Shown here: positions 47,345 through 60,663 of the stretch, one piece after another
Numbering within the stretch: the stretch's first letter is position 1
How the letters are laid out: each line of letters starts with the position of its first letter
NCBI GenBank assembly: GCA_947247005.1
Contig: OX365953.1
Coordinates: 9,801,001-9,865,000 of the forward strand
Source: Spisula solida
Lineage: Eukaryota; Mollusca; Bivalvia; Venerida; Mactridae
Direction: 5' to 3'
Length of the DNA stretch: 64,000 bases
Notes under the pieces: model-generated
The model's database searches: none
Told to the model about the DNA's origin: nothing
Seen by the model: the letters and a program-made list of their open reading frames with translations, nothing else
Made by a program: the position numbers and the translations under genes

Positions 47345-47628
47345 TCAGTGAGGTATTTGGTTTGTTTTTGGTTCGTTTTCATCAAATGTGAACACATTTC
47401 AGGCAATTTAAGTAATAGTAGTGTTAATTCTATATGGTATTAATACCCTACAGAATGTTTGATGTACAAATACTAAATAACTGCAAAATGCAAGTTTTTT
47501 AGATGTCCGTTTGGTTGTTTATGGGATATACAGGTAACTATGTAAACATTACGCGAATATTTGACAATTTTATTTTATTTTTGCAATACACCAATATGTG
47601 AGGCAGTCCCTTTAAGGCGGTCTCTGGT
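47345..47628 (-). repeat. MITE-like dispersed repeat, copy 2
   Basis: Reverse-complement counterpart of 11356-11600, including 'tgcctcacatattggtgtat', 'gtcaaatattcgc' and 'cttaaattgcctgaaa' when read on the minus strand. The central ctatagggtatt palindrome is partly mutated here. Confidence 0.75.
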
Positions 47629-48379
47629 CGGATAACCGAAAAGTGGCTTAATAGAACAATTTATATAGTGAAAATCCACGGGCGGTCGCTCTTACAGGTT
47701 CTACTATATATGCCATTTGAATGAGTTATTACAAAAAAGTAAAAAAAGGTTATGCATTGTTTATCAAAAACTAACTGCATATTTAGGTTGTACTGTACAT
47801 ATAACATCATACACTTAGGTACGGAATCCTGTTAGGGTCATCGCGTTATCGTTCCCTCACCCTTTGAAAGTAGCACAGTTATCAAACGCGAGATACGCTT
47901 GTTACTATCTCGCGGTTTTGTTTTCAACAAAGTTGTACTGTATTATACTAGTGTTTAATATATAATGTTCATTTTCTTTGTATTTTGCTAAGCCAACATT
48001 AAGAAGGATTCTGCGATTACTGTCTTAAATGTGTATGCTTCTTTTCTATATGTGAAAAATTACATAACCTTTCGTCAAACATTAAGTAATTTATTGAACT
48101 TAGAAGAGGGCCTACTCGAGTATATTAGCCTTATGTCATTTTAAGCAAACTAAGTGTCATCTTTCCGCCTTTTGTTTGCTGAATCTTTTCTATTCAGCTT
48201 TTAAACAGTGGGACAGGGGATGTTTAATTTTCTTGGTCGGTAGTGTGTTGGGCACTTCTTCGTTTTAAGTTTTCTGACAGCTAAAACTAGGCATTATAGT
48301 CCTTTTGTTGTGGAAACTGGGTCATTCAGCTAGTTATAATTTATTATACTTTTCGACAGCTTGGACTTGGGAGGATCTG
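47629..48379. other. Non-coding stretch
   Basis: Nothing supported. Confidence 0.5.
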
Positions 48380-48540
48380 CGCTTGTTTAGTTGGGCATTG
48401 TGTCTTTATGTGTTTATGTTTCCTGTGCTCGGTCGGTTCAGTTGGGCACTGTGTTTTGTGTGCTTTTAATGTTTTCTGTGCTCGGCTGGTTAAGTTGGGT
48501 GCTGCCTTCCCTGTCTGACTTAATATAATCTTTTTGCAGT
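48380..48540 (+). repeat. Short dispersed repeat, copy 2, with internal duplication
   Basis: Contains three related modules ('ttgtttagttgggcattgtg', 'tcggttcagttgggcactgt', 'tggttaagttgggtgctgcc'); the last matches 32523-32620. Confidence 0.7.
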
Positions 48541-49573
48541 AGTGGTTTAGAAAAGTAAATGTCAGTATTCATTTAATTGCAACCTACCGAACGAAAACTT
48601 AATCCTTGTGTTACCACCAGAAATAAAATTCAACATGAAATATGTTTTGTCTCCGAGTAAGATGACCAACTACAAATGATACTACTCTTATTTATACTAT
48701 GGTTAATGATGCTTGTTGGTTTACGCACCAATAACTTCATATCACTTTTATTGTGTTTGCAAATTCTGCCCAGAAATTAATGTTGATGGTCTACGGCGTA
48801 CGTCCATGTATAATATGCCCAATTCCAACCAATAAAACTAATCAAAAATATGAATTGAAGCATTCTGAGCTTATTTTGACACATATTTTCACATCTTTCA
48901 AATGATCTTAGTTTGTACAAAAATGACAAAAAGTACAGGAAATCATGTTTTTATGGAAGGCATTTGCATTATTTACGGTATAATAGTTGTGGAATAAGAT
49001 TATTTCCCGAAATGAAATTTTAATGTACAATTATTCTCAAAAAGACGCAGTGTCTATTACTAACCCTTGAAAAAGACACCAGAAACAACAATCCGGGAAT
49101 TAAATTTTCTTGAAATTTTCACGAAATATTGCTGAATGGTTGATGGTTACAGAAATATAAAAGATTTCCAGTTATCAATGAATGTTCTAATTTGTGACCA
49201 AAAATACATTATATATTGTATGCCCCCTCGTATATATGGAAATCGATAAAACACGGGTACATATTCATTATTTCGATTAACATAGCCAATATTCCTTATT
49301 TGACAACTCATCAAGACATTATCCGCTGCACTATTTTCTTCCTCGAAAGGTTTATTTGCACCGTGGTTTCCTCTATGGAAATTGCATGATATTAAGTCGA
49401 AAAGTGAAACAATCTTCGCCGGGAGGGCACATCCCTCCCGCACCACACCACCCATGCCACCATATCATCCTAATGTGCCCCCCACTCGAAAATTTCTGGA
49501 TCCGGGCCTGTTCCATGACGGTGGATTTAGAATATTAGTATTTTTTCTAGGCCTACATTTGAAATAGAAGGCC
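48541..49573. other. Non-coding stretch
   Basis: Nothing supported. Confidence 0.5.
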
Positions 49574-49845
49574 TGTCTAGACTACTGTTTAAGAAGAATC
49601 TAGTCCTTTTGTGTATTGTGTATAATTTGAAGTAGGTACACATACAAGCGTGACGTTCTGTCCCTGAAAACTTGATATATCCCGCACATATATCCTAAAT
49701 CATCCCCTAAAAATCACACGTATATATATATATATATAATATATAATTATATATAAAAGTTGTGCAGTGCACGATTTTCAACCCAAAATAACGTCGACTC
49801 AGGTAGGTTTTTTTCACTCTTACTTCTTTGATACGCCATTCCCAG
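49574..49845. repeat. Dispersed repeat, copy 2 of the 6.8-kb pair
   Basis: Same ordered blocks as 6768-7245 with the middle collapsed to a (TA)n stretch near 49720-49755. Confidence 0.8.
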
Positions 49846-50090
49846 CAAACACCGGACGTTATATAACCAAATCAGCAACCAAAATCCAACGTTGATACAA
49901 CATTAAAACACAAACGTTAATCCTTTTTCGAGTTACAGGAATGTGAAACAATGGTTACTGTGCTATGTCGAGATACGTAGCGATGCAAAGTATTATTATG
50001 CCGAAGTAATGATAAAATGCACATCTGAGCACTTTATCTAATACTTTTTTTGCAATCATATTTACTACTAAAACATCCTAATAAAGTATA

Positions 50091-50163
50091 GAGCGGTGGC
50101 CTAGAGTAAGGGCGCGCGCTTTGTGATCATGAGGTTCTGCGCCAGTTCAACTCCGTCTGCGCC
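50091..50163 (+). repeat. tRNA-like SINE head
   Basis: 'gcggtggcctagagtaaggg' as box A and 'gccagttcaactccgtc' as box B at tRNA spacing. Acceptor pairing is weak. Confidence 0.45.
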
Positions 50164-51640
50164 ATTGCTTAATTTATCTGAGCAAAAAAAACCTACAATG
50201 CTCCACTCGACCAAGTAGTTCGATATTCCTGAGCGTTGTATCTCGATGTTGGCTGCACAAAAACCAGAAGAGAAATAGTCTTCACAGGAAGACTCGAATG
50301 CAGGTTCCATTAGGTAGCCCAATGACCAGTTGAAGTTAAAATATCGAAGGGTGACTGAATGGCCAAATTCCTGAAAACGGCCCTCGAAAACTGGTATCTT
50401 TTTAACTAAATTAGAATTAAAATCAGGAAAATATCTATGTCGCATTATTAGGCAACTAAACTTTCAAAATACTGTATTTCTGAATCGATAGTTTCAGTTG
50501 TTTTTCACTACAGTGATTACGAAACAAAATCTGTTCAGATGCGCGATCTTGTATTATACACTCACCAAAATTCTAACCCGCCAGTCTATATTTCATTCCC
50601 GTTTTGTGAAAAATGCATGTATTCACTTGAAGTTTCGCATACTGATACAAGATTAAGAGGTGCAGCTGAGTATTGGTTTATTTTGACTGTTTTGCAGTTA
50701 ATTTCAATGCATTCGGTGTATTGCGTAATAATGCATTTTTGCACGTCCAATGCATGTGGACCAAAATTCACGCCCATAAACCAATTCGGCATTACTGATG
50801 ACTGTTTATCTTGAAAAACACATGAAATGCCGAAACTGACTCGAGATGAACACTCATGAGATTACGAATCAAAGCACTGAGAGTACTAGTGGGAGGCGAT
50901 CTGGTTGCTGCTACTAAAGCTTAAACCGACTTTACACGTTTAATGTTCGTTTTCTTACTGCCGATCTTGTTTTGAATGTCAAAATAGGCATATGTGACTA
51001 TATAGGCATGTTGGGTATCTAAATAATTGTTAAAAGGTGCATATTAATTTATATGTAATACGTGTATTGAATGCGTATATCAAAAGTGGCTTTAAAATAA
51101 TACTACACGCATATTTATCAGATTCTACAGTACCGTCTTGTAATCACTTCCCTCACAGCGTGAGACAGTCTATAGAAAGCGGCTAGCTAGTGCAGCGACA
51201 CCATATGATTGCATAACAGTACTTTGCAGACCGTATACGATTCATTGATAAAACCATCACTTGACCGTAGTCTGAAGTTTCAAAAAATAGCTTTATAGCC
51301 AGGACATTTGATAAACACGTCATTTTCGTACTATGAAACAAGTGATTTTTTTGGCCAAAATATCAATTTAACGAACAGTTTCACAATAATTGTTGATCTT
51401 AGAATAAACAAATGTTGCTGAGTGGCTTAAATCAGTTAAAAAAATTGGAGAAACATATGTAGCAGTATTGGGAATGTTGACAGTATCTGGAACTACTTGA
51501 ATGCGGATTCACATAGCAGCCTAAAGGCGGTTAATTTTGTATTAATTAATGGGCAATGGTAGTAATGAGAGGCTTAATCGCCTCCCAAAAACCACTGTGA
51601 ACACAATTTCTAGTTGACATTTTTTATTTTATTAATATTA
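50164..51640. other. Non-coding stretch
   Basis: No supported exon; short open frames only. Confidence 0.5.
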
Positions 51641-52245
51641 CTTTTTTGATTGTTTTTTGTCCGTCGTCCGTCTGTCAGTCTGTCCGTTAGCTTTTTCACC
51701 GTTAACACTCTAGCACTCTCAATTTTGGTCAGTAGTTGTATCTCAATGAAATATAGGTCAAGTTCGAATATGGGTCATGTGGGGTCAAAAACTAGGTCAA
51801 AAGGTCAAATAATAGGAAAACCTTGTTAACACACTGGAGGCCACATTTTTGCTATAATCTTCACCAAACTTGGTCAGTGGTTGTATCTCAATGAAATCTA
51901 GGTCAAGTTAGAAGTTGGGTCATGTGGGGTCAACAACTAGGTCAAAAGGTCAAATAATAAAACCTTATTAACACTCTGGCGGCCATATTTTTGCTATAAT
52001 CTTAATCAACTTTGGTCAAAATGTCTATCTTGATGACCATAAGGTCAAGTTTGAAGTTGGGTCATGTGGGTAAAAAACTAAGTCAATATGTCAAATAATA
52101 GCAAAACCTTTTTAACACTCTGGAGGCCTCAGTTTTGCTTTAACCTTCATCAAGTAAAGTCAATATGTTTATCTTGATGACCTTAAGGTCAAGTTCAAAG
52201 GCCATGTTTAGCAGGTGAGCGCCCAAGGATGTATGATACTCTTGT
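51641..52245. repeat. AGGTCA-rich dispersed repeat with tandem modules
   Basis: Begins with a 'gtccgtcgtccgtctgtcag' run and then about three modules of some 150 bp with 'tgggtcatgtggggtcaa', 'ctaggtcaaaaggtcaaata' and 'taacactctggaggcc'. It ends 'caggtgagcgcccaaggatg'. This is a very common bivalve-type repeat by pattern. Confidence 0.7.
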
Positions 52246-52669
52246 TTAACAATGCATTTATTAACACAAAATTTCACATAATGGCATATGAATATCCAAT
52301 GTAGCCAAATATTTGTTTATTTTGGCCTACTTATGGTCTAATTCACCGTTTTAGACTTGTTACGTACTCTAGAATAATTTACACGTGTAATGCATGCGCA
52401 TCGAAAAATACGTATTTATGTACGGTTTTGATGTAAGTGAAGATTATACTACGCGAAAAACAACTAACATGTCGAATTTGGCACGAGCAGAATGCTGTAG
52501 ACCTGTCGGGATGTCAACAGATTGTATAGAGTTGCGGCCCTTAGTTTTGCTTTTTATTACAAAAATTATTTTCTATTTCGTTTGTAATTGTTATCTTAAT
52601 GATTATTTTCGTTTTTTCGTTCACAGGAACCTTCAATTTTAGAAATCAACACTCCTGCAAAATTTGCTC
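52246..52669. other. Non-coding stretch
   Basis: Nothing supported. Confidence 0.5.
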
Positions 52670-53372
52670 AAAGTATTTATGTTATTGCAATAGAATTTTA
52701 CATGTGTATTAATTGAACTTTCCTTCGTGTAATACAGTTTAGTTTGTAATAAAATGCTGTCTAATTATTTTCTAGGAATCCTGCAAGCGCACTCCCCTAC
52801 GCAAAAGTGTGGGATTTTCAATACAGGCTATGCGAGGCCGTATACCCTTAATTAACTCATATTTGTGAGATGGTGTAGACACACTAATTTGTCGAATAAA
52901 CTTAATGATCGTTTTCTATTCTTTTGTCTAAGCATCTGAAAGTTTTCAGAATGCTGGTTTACTTTTATACACGCTCAAACCTACCGCATTTAAAGGATAG
53001 GATTTTGCATTTGCCAATATTAGTTATAAAACTTAAAACTTGATGATTTTGAATATCTGTGAATTGCATGGACATTCTTTTGTTATTGACTTTATTTATG
53101 TTTGTTTTAAACAAAATGACAGATTATTGTTGGATTTGTACACGCTTAGAAACTATTGTGAAAATCTCATAAGTGACAAGTGGTTCGTTTGAGAACTTCG
53201 TAGACGAATGTGACCCCGCATATTAGGATAAATTGAGCCCTTAGCCAGTATTGAAAATCCCACACTTTGCAAGATTCCCAAAATATAACGAGACGACATT
53301 TTATTACAAACTAAACTGATTTACACGTCGGAAAGATCAATTAATACACACGTAAAATTATATTGCAATAAT
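52670..53372. repeat. Foldback element with about 170-200-bp arms
   Basis: The left arm from 'ttattgcaatagaatttta' through 'cagtttagtttgtaataaaa' and 'gtgtgggattttcaatac' (52672-52870) is inverted at about 53170-53372. About 300 bp of AT-rich spacer lie between the arms. The left arm carries an extra segment near 52785-52805. No ORF. Confidence 0.85.
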
Positions 53373-55455
53373 TTACCCGTATCGGTTTTGTGTGTAATGT
53401 ATATGGTATTCCTCTAGTCCCATAAATAAGACTCTACGTACGTTCCACAGTACTATAGAGTCTCATAGTTTTGAACTTAGCTGTCCATAGCAAAATTTTA
53501 TTTCCGAATTGAACGACTCATTCAGGATTAAACAGTTGAATCGACCGCAGTAAAGCTTATTTCAATCATAAAGTACAAAAACAGCGTTAAACATACCTTT
53601 ACACAACCAATATTAGATGAAATGTTTGTTTGACATCTGTCGCGATTTTAAAAACGAAAGTTACCTACAGTTGACAAATTCGTCTTAGACGAAATAATTA
53701 TTTGGTACGGAGTAGTCGTTCTTGACTGACTGTAATGTAGGCCTATTTTTAGTTCGGATACTGGGTTTTAGTTATAGCCATTTTTCGTCTAATCAAAAAT
53801 GGTACAAATGTCAGAACAACAACATTCGGAATACATCGGCTCTGTTGGACGGCTTCAATGGCGTAAATAAGGACATTTCAGTAAATTTGGAAGTGAAATG
53901 AAACAGGAATAATTTATGTATCAATGAGGTTAGTGTTCTTGCAATCATTCGTTTTCAATGATAGAAAAGACATTAATTAAGCCATGTGTGGTGTGCCTTT
54001 ACTTTTTATTGCTTATTAGGGCTCATAATCGGTCACCAAACAGCGACAAAGAATCGTGTCGCAAACTGCTACATACATGTACTTGCGACCCGGTGAGACC
54101 TAACGTAATGTAATGAAATGAAATGATACGTTTGGTCTCGGTTGGGACTAGGTATTCCTCCATAATATCTGACCCATTACAACCGAATGTCATGACTTAA
54201 TGCTTGATCACACCTGACAATTTCATATACCAAAGGAAAGCTTACATTTCAAAGTTTATTGAATATATAGCATGACTATGTTACTTTAAATGCAACCAAG
54301 GAATTAAGATTCCTGAAAATTATTTTTTTTCTCGATAAATGTCAAAGTGACGTCCATAAATTGAATTTGTTTTCCATGTTCTATTATATAGCGTGTAATG
54401 TATTGCAGTTAAAGTGTTTAGAAACAAAACAATATATCGATTGGAAAGTTTTATCCATTTGTGATAACCTACGAGAGCTACAGTTGCTTTGGTTACCAGT
54501 TGCTAGGCGACGAAACTTTAACACAAACCATAGTTTCTGTCTTTTTACCAAGTAAACAGGCGGCTGGTTTTTAATTGTTTTCTTTCTAAATTATTCTTTT
54601 TAATCCATCCATTGCTTAAGGTGGTTTAGTGTAGACTCTATGGTTTTACTGGTGAATTTAAAACGATAATTTTAAAGGAATAATGATAGTCGAAAATCAG
54701 TCATATAAGCGAGAACGTTATGTTTATGTCAGGTTCTGTCGTTGCAAAGAAAACGGGTAACCAAAGTACACGTTTTGTTCCAGAATTTAATGCAAAATTT
54801 TGATTTTCGAATTGAGCTTTTCATGGACTTCAGTGTAATGTATAATACAGGTACAAGTTTTCAGGTGAAAATGTGCAGTATAAGCACTTGCATTCGTGCG
54901 TTGTACCTGAAAGTTTGACTCACATCGCGATAAAAAAAATGCAATAAGTCGTACACATTAAATTTTAATAATCGCAATAAACATACATAATCAATGCAGT
55001 AAACATACAGTAGCGGCACCTCAAAGCCGGTTTATTTTTCACCTCTATCGCAATAAAAACACAGTTTGAAAATATTTGAAAACATGCAAATGATATGTTA
55101 ATGTTACATGTGTTATAATATGTACAATTATTGAAACGAAACGTGCCCGATCACCATGTAAATGATGTTTAAAAGTAGCCGGTTTACATTTTCCTCACAA
55201 AAAGTCAAACATAAGAAAACATTTAGGAATAAAGTGTATGCGAACGGTAGGAAAGTTAATCGTTATAATAAATATGTACAACTTATCATTATGTTTTGGT
55301 ATATAAGCTTAGTATTTCAAATTATTCAGCCAATCTTGTTGTGTTTTTTACTCCAACCATCTAAATCCAATTACTACATCCTACTTTACATACGCTGTGG
55401 TATATAGTATTTACTGTAAAAATAGTTGTTTTATAAACTAGTAACAAATGATGAT
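53373..55455. other. Non-coding stretch
   Basis: No supported gene. Short frames such as 54361-54555 and 55162-55407 lack any recognised domain. Confidence 0.5.
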
Positions 55456-55982
55456 GTAGGTAGGTAGGTAGGTAGGTAGGTAGGTAGGTAGGTACGTAGG
55501 TACGTAGATACGTAGGTACGTAGGTACGTAGGTACGTAGGTACGTAGGTACGTAGGTAGGTACGTAGGTAGGTACGTAGGTAGGTACGTAGGTAGGTACG
55601 TAGGTAGGTACGTAGGTAGGTACGTAGGTAGGTACGTAGGTACGTAGGTACGTAAGTAGGTACGTAGGTAGGTACGTAGGTAGGTACGTAGGTAGGTACG
55701 TAGGTAGGTACGTAGGTAGGTACGTAGGTAGGTACGTAGGTAGGTACGTAGGTACGTAGGGAGGTAGGTACGTAGGTACGTAGGTACGTACGTAGGTACG
55801 TAGGTAGGTACGTAGGTAGGTACGTAGGTAGGTACGTAGGTAGGTACGTAGGTAGGTACGTAGGTAGGTACGTAGGTAGGTACGTAGGTAGGTACGTAGG
55901 TAGGTACGTAGGTAGGTACGTACGTAGGTACGTACGTAGGTACGTACGTAGGTACGTACGTACGTACGTAGGTACGTAGGTA
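55456..55982. repeat. (GTAG/GTAC)n tandem array with 4-, 8- and 12-bp periods
   Basis: About 525 bp. It opens as pure GTAG, becomes GTAGGTAC (8 bp), then the 12-bp form gtacgtaggtag for long stretches, and ends in GTACGTAC runs. GTAC is self-complementary. The Tyr-Leu-Pro-Thr and Tyr-Val-Pro-Thr frame on the minus strand is a repeat artefact. Confidence 0.97.
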
Positions 55983-56559
55983 GAGTCTTTATTTACGAGG
56001 CTAACAAATTTTATAATAATGCAATCTTCCATATGGGCCTCATCGACATATTTTGCATCGAAAGTACTCGTTTTCGACTTTCAAGAGCGTCGAGGCTGTC
56101 TCGTTTAATCGGTCGAAATATAATACTTACGATTGTTTTTAACTTTTTGTTGACACACTTTTTACTTGCGTTTTTAGCCAAAAATTACGCCACATACGAC
56201 GTGGTATGTCTATACTGATACGCAGGGACGTGTACTAGAACCGACGATGTCAGTTATTTTAATGGTCGCGATCGTAAACCGACATTCGTCTTAATTATAA
56301 CCATGTTGTTGTATATTTTATGACTTTAGATACATATTAATTAACCGTAATTTATTAGTTTAATTGAAATACGAATGAACTTTCCTCGTACATGTTGTGT
56401 GTAATTAATCAACAAGACACATATATGAGGAATAAAATTATCACATTTATGTTCTCTTCATAAATCGATGCACTATATAGACACAGTGATCTTGTTAAGT
56501 TTAACTTTAAATGATAATACATTTAGGGTCATACTGTTGATTATATAGATATGCTATCG
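55983..56559. other. Non-coding stretch
   Basis: Nothing supported. Confidence 0.5.
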
Positions 56560-56623
56560 AGGAGCATAGTGATTGAGCGCCCGTTTCGAATGCGAGAGGT
56601 TAAGGGTTCGAACTCAGACCGCA
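56560..56623 (+). repeat. tRNA-like SINE head (Ser-CGA-like)
   Basis: 'gagcatagtgattgagcgc', a TTTCGAA loop and 'aagggttcgaactcag' as a good box B. No long variable arm with proper pairing and no matched acceptor stem. Confidence 0.5.
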
Positions 56624-58269
56624 CCCTACTATACCAAAGACGAAATAAAAATTGTACATGTAATTCCCTTGCTAGACTATTGGCATTAAATGGAAACTGG
56701 CGTCGCTTCTCTCCTAACCTCATGGCGACGGATAACAATCAAAGGTTTTTTCCGAACTAGATGTCGAGAGTGAGTAATTACCCGCGGCCTAGAGGCCGTG
56801 GATATTATGGGAGACATTAAGCGATTTGGCTATGGAGGAGCACGTGACCACGTATTAATGCCTGACTGGCTAATGTGACAGCCTGACTTACGAATTTAAA
56901 TTCAATGAAGACTTTTGTAAGAATGTCGTGAGCTAGACTAATTCAATTTACTTCCAGATCATGTTGCATGAGTCATTTATATGATCAATTTGGCTTTTAT
57001 GAATGAACGATGTTATCGTCTGCTTAGACTGTTACGTAATCATACATGTATAGTGTTGTTAGTGTTAGCTTTCTCTAGACAGGTCTCGCTTATTCGAAAC
57101 CACACTATGGGATCGGGTTCATCACAATTAATATAGAGTGCGAGTGTCTTAAACCACTGTGTTGGCTTTTATCACGAAATCAGCTTACTTCGATAAAGTC
57201 ACGAATCTAATGTAAACTTATATATAAGCGTAATAGTATAACACTGATCATTGTCAGAATAAGTTAATTGACACTGACTTTCACGATCGCCCATTGCCAT
57301 TTTGTACCGATATAGCATGACCAATGCGTATTTGTGCTGGGCAAAAGTTCTTCGTCGAATCAAGATATATAAATCACCTCATATGTGATAGTACCAGCCT
57401 TCAATAGGGTGTGTCGTTCTTAATACTGAGATCAATTTTATTTCATATTTGGTAAGACTTGGCCAAAGAGAAAACCACGACCACCCGAACATTAACTGAC
57501 GCTGCAACATTGGACTGTCAAGACGGAGAAAATACAATATGATGAGTTATGCTAATCAAATCAACCTTGCATTCAAACTAGGATTATAACTTCTTTTCAA
57601 CGTTGCCTACCTTTGTAATTTGATCAACGAGTCATTGAGGGGTAACCTTAAAGGCTTTTGGTCAGGGTATTAGATTTCTTAACATGATGAGAGATTGCGT
57701 TAAGAGCTATTGTCAATCGGGGGCATACATACAATGAGGCATAAAATGTGTGTCACTGAAGTGAAAAAACAAGCTATTTACAAACCTGTACAAATGTCGT
57801 CAGTTCACACACATTTTAATATGCTTTTGAGACACTAATATGAAGTCACACATCGCTTGATACGTCGAGATCTAATTAATGCATACCTTGTTTAAAACTA
57901 GTTAAACTACAATATGTAATTTTCGATTCAGATTTTCCAACGATGATAATAATGCATTAGTATATCGGCGCGCATTATTTAAAACGCCTGAATGATTAAT
58001 GAACAGTGAAGTAATTATATACTTATATAAATTGGATATTATACATACTCACCGTATTACCTGTATTACAATTTGCATTTAATTTACTAATAAATTCAAT
58101 ATGCATCGTGAACAAAGTGGTATATAAATACTTTTAGTTTATAAAACCTCTTTTTTACATTCTGGACATAGTGTCTTCGAAAAACTGAACTTTTTTTAAT
58201 CTCGATTTGAATGCTGGAATATCAGTTTGTGTGCATCATTAGTGTAGTAGCTGGACTTAGATATACAAG
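56624..58269. other. Non-coding stretch
   Basis: Small inverted repeat 'ccgcggcctagaggccgtgg' near 56781. Nothing else supported. Confidence 0.5.
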
Positions 58270-58377
58270 ATGAATTATCTCAAACATATCTTGACATTGA
58301 AGCCTGTGATAGCTACATGTATAGCATTTCTGGCACCAATCTTCCTTCTCTTGGATTATTCACCGGACTTCGAAAGT
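58270..58377 (+). CDS. Possible first coding exon of a membrane protein (unrecognised)
   Basis: An ATG in the context 'tacaagatga' opens exactly 36 codons ending at a consensus GTAAGT donor (58378). The peptide has a short basic start and a hydrophobic run 'VIATCIAFLAPIFLLL' then an acidic 'DYSPDFES'. This would suit the first transmembrane helix of a transporter such as an SLC13-type carrier, but that is a guess. No following exon was found in the window. Confidence 0.35.
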
Positions 58378-58836
58378 GTAAGTACCATTCAAAAGTATAG
58401 ATCGATTATTCAGGTCAGATACTTGTTAACATAACATTGTGTACATAAGCATTGCAATTTCTCTTATTAATGTCTTATTTTAATTCATACACAAATGTAT
58501 TATATGTATTAGTATGTACCTTAGTGAATAAGGCAATTTTATCAAATTGAGATGATAATATAATAACAAATAAAATGTTATGGCATTGCAATGATTGTAT
58601 ACAAGTAACAGGTCTGACTAAAGGGACTATATACATAGACATGTTGTTGTTGGTTTGTTGACGATTAGGACAGTTGTAACTACATGGTAATCTGATTTTC
58701 CTCGGTAATCTTTGCATATGGCCCTGACTCCAAGGGAAAAGACAGTCGTGTGATACAAGGAATCCGATTGAGATATTGTTACCAACCATCACATCTCTAG
58801 TTGGGTAGAAAAACAGTTTAAAATTGACCAAATATC
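58378..58836. other. Non-coding stretch
   Basis: Nothing supported; possible intron of the preceding exon. Confidence 0.4.
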
Positions 58837-58912
58837 CCGGTCAAGATTCAACCCAGGGACCGAGTGAACCGTAGTCATGAGCGTCATCCACTCGGTCACC
58901 ATACCATTCACC
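58837..58912 (-). repeat. tRNA-like SINE head
   Basis: Minus strand has 'tggtgaccgagtggatgacg' as box A and 'ctgggttgaatcttgacc' as a diverged box B. Confidence 0.45.
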
Positions 58913-59184
58913 ACCGTCGTGTGTTAAAACTACACATCATGAGAATTTATTCATTGTATTCTTATATTCTGTCTGTCATCACTTTAGGTACTCTGTGTAT
59001 TTTACCATATTCTCGACATAGAGGAATTTCAGCGCATCTGCCAGAATACACGTCGTCCTGACCATGCAAATTCAGTAACAGATGTAAACCACCAATCATT
59101 TTCCAATCAACTGGTTTAAGATGGTATGCGTACTAGTGTACTGCAGATAAATAAGTTTTTGTATCTATGGAGTAAAGAGTTATT

Positions 59185-59545
59185 AGCGGTTATGGTGATC
59201 GCTCGGTTATCTAAAGTAGACTGGTTCTACTTGTCTCATTTTCCGACACGGTCTACAATCGAACATTTTGATAGAAGGATCGTGGTACCAGCCTTATCTA
59301 GAGCAGGGATCCGTTGCATAAGAAAGCGCTACCGAGCGCCTTTACTCAGTTACCTCCCGTTCAATTAAACACAGAAGGAATGGATTACCTACCATAGAAA
59401 GCGCTACGTAGCGCTCGCCTATGTTAACGGCCTCCTGACCCAAAACTAGACTGGTACCACGTGTCTTACTAGTGTAGACGTAGTCGAAAAATGAGACACA
59501 TGGTACCAATGTATCCCAAACCGATATACTCCGAAGTTTTTTAAA
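59185..59545. repeat. Foldback repeat
   Basis: 'tgtctcattttccgacacgg' plus 'tctaca' (59233-59257) is inverted in 59473-59512 ('tgtagacgtagtcgaaaaat', 'gagacacatggtacca'). Inner words 'gtggtacc' and 'gaaagcgctac' also recur. The arms are imperfect, about 40 bp. Confidence 0.6.
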
Positions 59546-60663
59546 ACTGAAAAATACCATGATTGTAGTACTCTTTCCATGGTTGTCCGCGGCGCACATT
59601 GTATTTGTAAGTATCGTTGGTCTGGTGTTAGATGATCATGGTACTGGGCAGTTTCCCCATAATATTATGACTTGGACGGACTTCACATAATTTTTCATTG
59701 TACGCCAAGTAAGTTATTAAAATAAGTGAAGCAATCTCTAGCCTTTACATCTCCAACTTCAAACATCATGTTTGATACGCACCGATACTTCGGAAACAAA
59801 AACTTTCACGGAAGGTCATATGTACTGATAGATCTACGAGGTTTACATTTGATCTTAATATGAAATTGGTTACCTTTTTGCCTATTTATTGAGACGTAAT
59901 CGTGTGTACATCTACAAGCAGCGAGATAATGTATACTTAGCAATGGTGCACAAAAAATATAATAGTAATAAAATACTTATGTATAATGCAATTAATTTAT
60001 TTTTGCATTTAACTAAGTATTGCTGGAGATGACAGACGCTGAGCTATACGTTCAAACGCGTATCCGTACACTCACTACGGTGATCAATACAAAGTTATTA
60101 CCCCTGACACTTGATAATTATTTCACGTATACTGCTAGACTGATTCTCGTTCGTATGAAGTCAAATTCGGACATAGGTACCAGTCTAGTATACGGCTAGC
60201 TCCGTGTCACATGACCAGGTAGCGGGAAAAAGCTCTCCAAAGATACAGAAGACACCACCAGAAGGCAACTTCGGCATGACCGTCACACAAAACGTTCCAT
60301 CAGAAACATGCCGGAAAAATATCGGACGGACTTTATACCTCTGTCGTAGATATTTACTTGATGGTGTAGGGTAAACGTAATCGTAACTTCTCGGATCTTT
60401 CCGTCATCGATGCCGAAGTTCAACATGTTACGCCAGTAATGTCCCAGGGTTTTCGATAGAAGTAACATGAGTAAACGAGAAGAAGAACGAAGATAGGTAG
60501 ACCAAGGACTGGCTGACTCAGTGAAAGGATATTGTGACTGGGAAAATCTCTATAGTGACAGAAAATGTGTCATGTCGGAGGGAAAAATAACAAGTAATAA
60601 CTGAACTGCTACAGTTATATAAAACTACATAATACGTTTGCAACCAACACATACCAATTTTAC
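59546..60663. other. Non-coding stretch
   Basis: A minus-strand frame at 60283-60468 ('NMLNFGIDDGKIREV' region) is open with ordinary codons, but I recognise no domain and see no splice support. Confidence 0.4.

Noticed and set aside
55361..56032. 223-codon Thr-Tyr-Leu-Pro repeat protein
   Set aside because: Direct translation of the GTAG/GTAC array; no non-repeat domain attached.
60283..60468. 61-codon minus-strand frame with mixed composition
   Set aside because: Possible relic, but no recognised domain and no exon borders.
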